NCBI GenBank assembly: GCA_947453375.1
Contig: CANGGT010000006.1
Span: 1 to 53,090 of the forward strand
Direction of reading: 5' to 3'
Origin: Planctomycetaceae bacterium
GTDB taxonomy: Bacteria; Planctomycetota; Planctomycetia; Pirellulales; UBA1268
DNA: 53,090 bases
Position numbers and translations under genes: made by a program. Positions 52,991 to 53,090 of this stretch are shown here, piece after piece (the first letter of the stretch is position 1; each line of letters starts with the position of its first letter). The notes beneath the pieces are model-generated. The model had not been told where the DNA came from. It made no database searches and was given only the letters and a program-made list of their open reading frames with translations.

Positions 52991-53090
52991 CGGCAGACCG
53001 GAGGGAGTGTCCGGGGGGCCGTGGCTGGGTACGCCGGCCACGGAAAGCCTTCCCGAGTCTCCAGACTACACCGTGCCTACGATCGGAGAG

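Noticed and set aside
1-53090. CRISPR arrays, insertion sequences or prophage genes
   Set aside because: No regularly spaced repeats, transposase motifs or phage structural genes were found in the window.

Overview
The window reads as part of a high-GC planctomycete chromosome, most likely Pirellulales-like. This is inferred from family content: a DUF1559 prepilin-like protein, a DUF1080 protein, a secreted sulfatase, a YHYH protein, a PQQ-repeat protein, a sigma factor with extra N-terminal helix-turn-helix segments, and homospermidine synthase. Coding is dense on both strands. No phage, insertion sequence or CRISPR array is visible.

Layout. (1) 1-1500, minus strand: translation operon infC-rpmI-rplT with the start of pheS at the edge; infC appears to start at a non-canonical ATC codon. 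(2) 2470-8141: an atypical sigma-70 factor, a membrane-anchored chaperone/isomerase with two SurA/PpiC modules, a J-domain/leucine-rich protein and a secreted alpha/beta hydrolase. (3) 8452-15091: cysK, a DUF1080 protein, a 1025-residue ABC exporter fused to DUF1854, and a DUF1559 prepilin/lipoprotein pair. (4) 15096-20976: a long U32 protein with a small partner, a DUF937 membrane protein with a strong terminator, then a lower-coding-density stretch with a secreted SecD-like head domain, a decayed copy of part of the DUF937 gene and a possible small membrane protein. (5) 20977-27623: acs, pfk, a polyprenol-phosphate type glycosyltransferase overlapping an ExeA-like ATPase, and trpF.

(6) 27834-34153: ahcY, DUF1015, parA, parB and an alpha/alpha-toroid protein. 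Three parS-like palindromes lie around DUF1015 and just upstream of parA, so this is the chromosome segregation locus. (7) 34244-36029: tRNA-Pro(UGG), then an apparent operon of a membrane-tethered guanyl-type RNase with intact catalytic residues, its barstar-type inhibitor (ATGA overlap), and a small bPH2 membrane protein. (8) 36053-43653: SppA, CrcB, a 47-residue membrane peptide gene with a visible promoter, a secreted hypothetical, a two-gene homospermidine pathway (homospermidine synthase and a fold-III ornithine-type decarboxylase), and an RsmC-like methyltransferase. (9) 43703-52990, minus strand: sulfatase, EF-hand collagen-like protein, PQQ-repeat protein, YHYH protein, a paired inactive/active set of M16 peptidases and an RMD1/DUF155 membrane protein.

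The most interesting items are the RNase/barstar pair, the parS-ParAB locus with a GQRR variant in the ParB CTP motif, the divergent sigma factor with a changed -10 recognition helix, the ABC-DUF1854 fusion, and the DUF937 gene with its relic. All family calls come from reading motifs in the translations; no database search was run.
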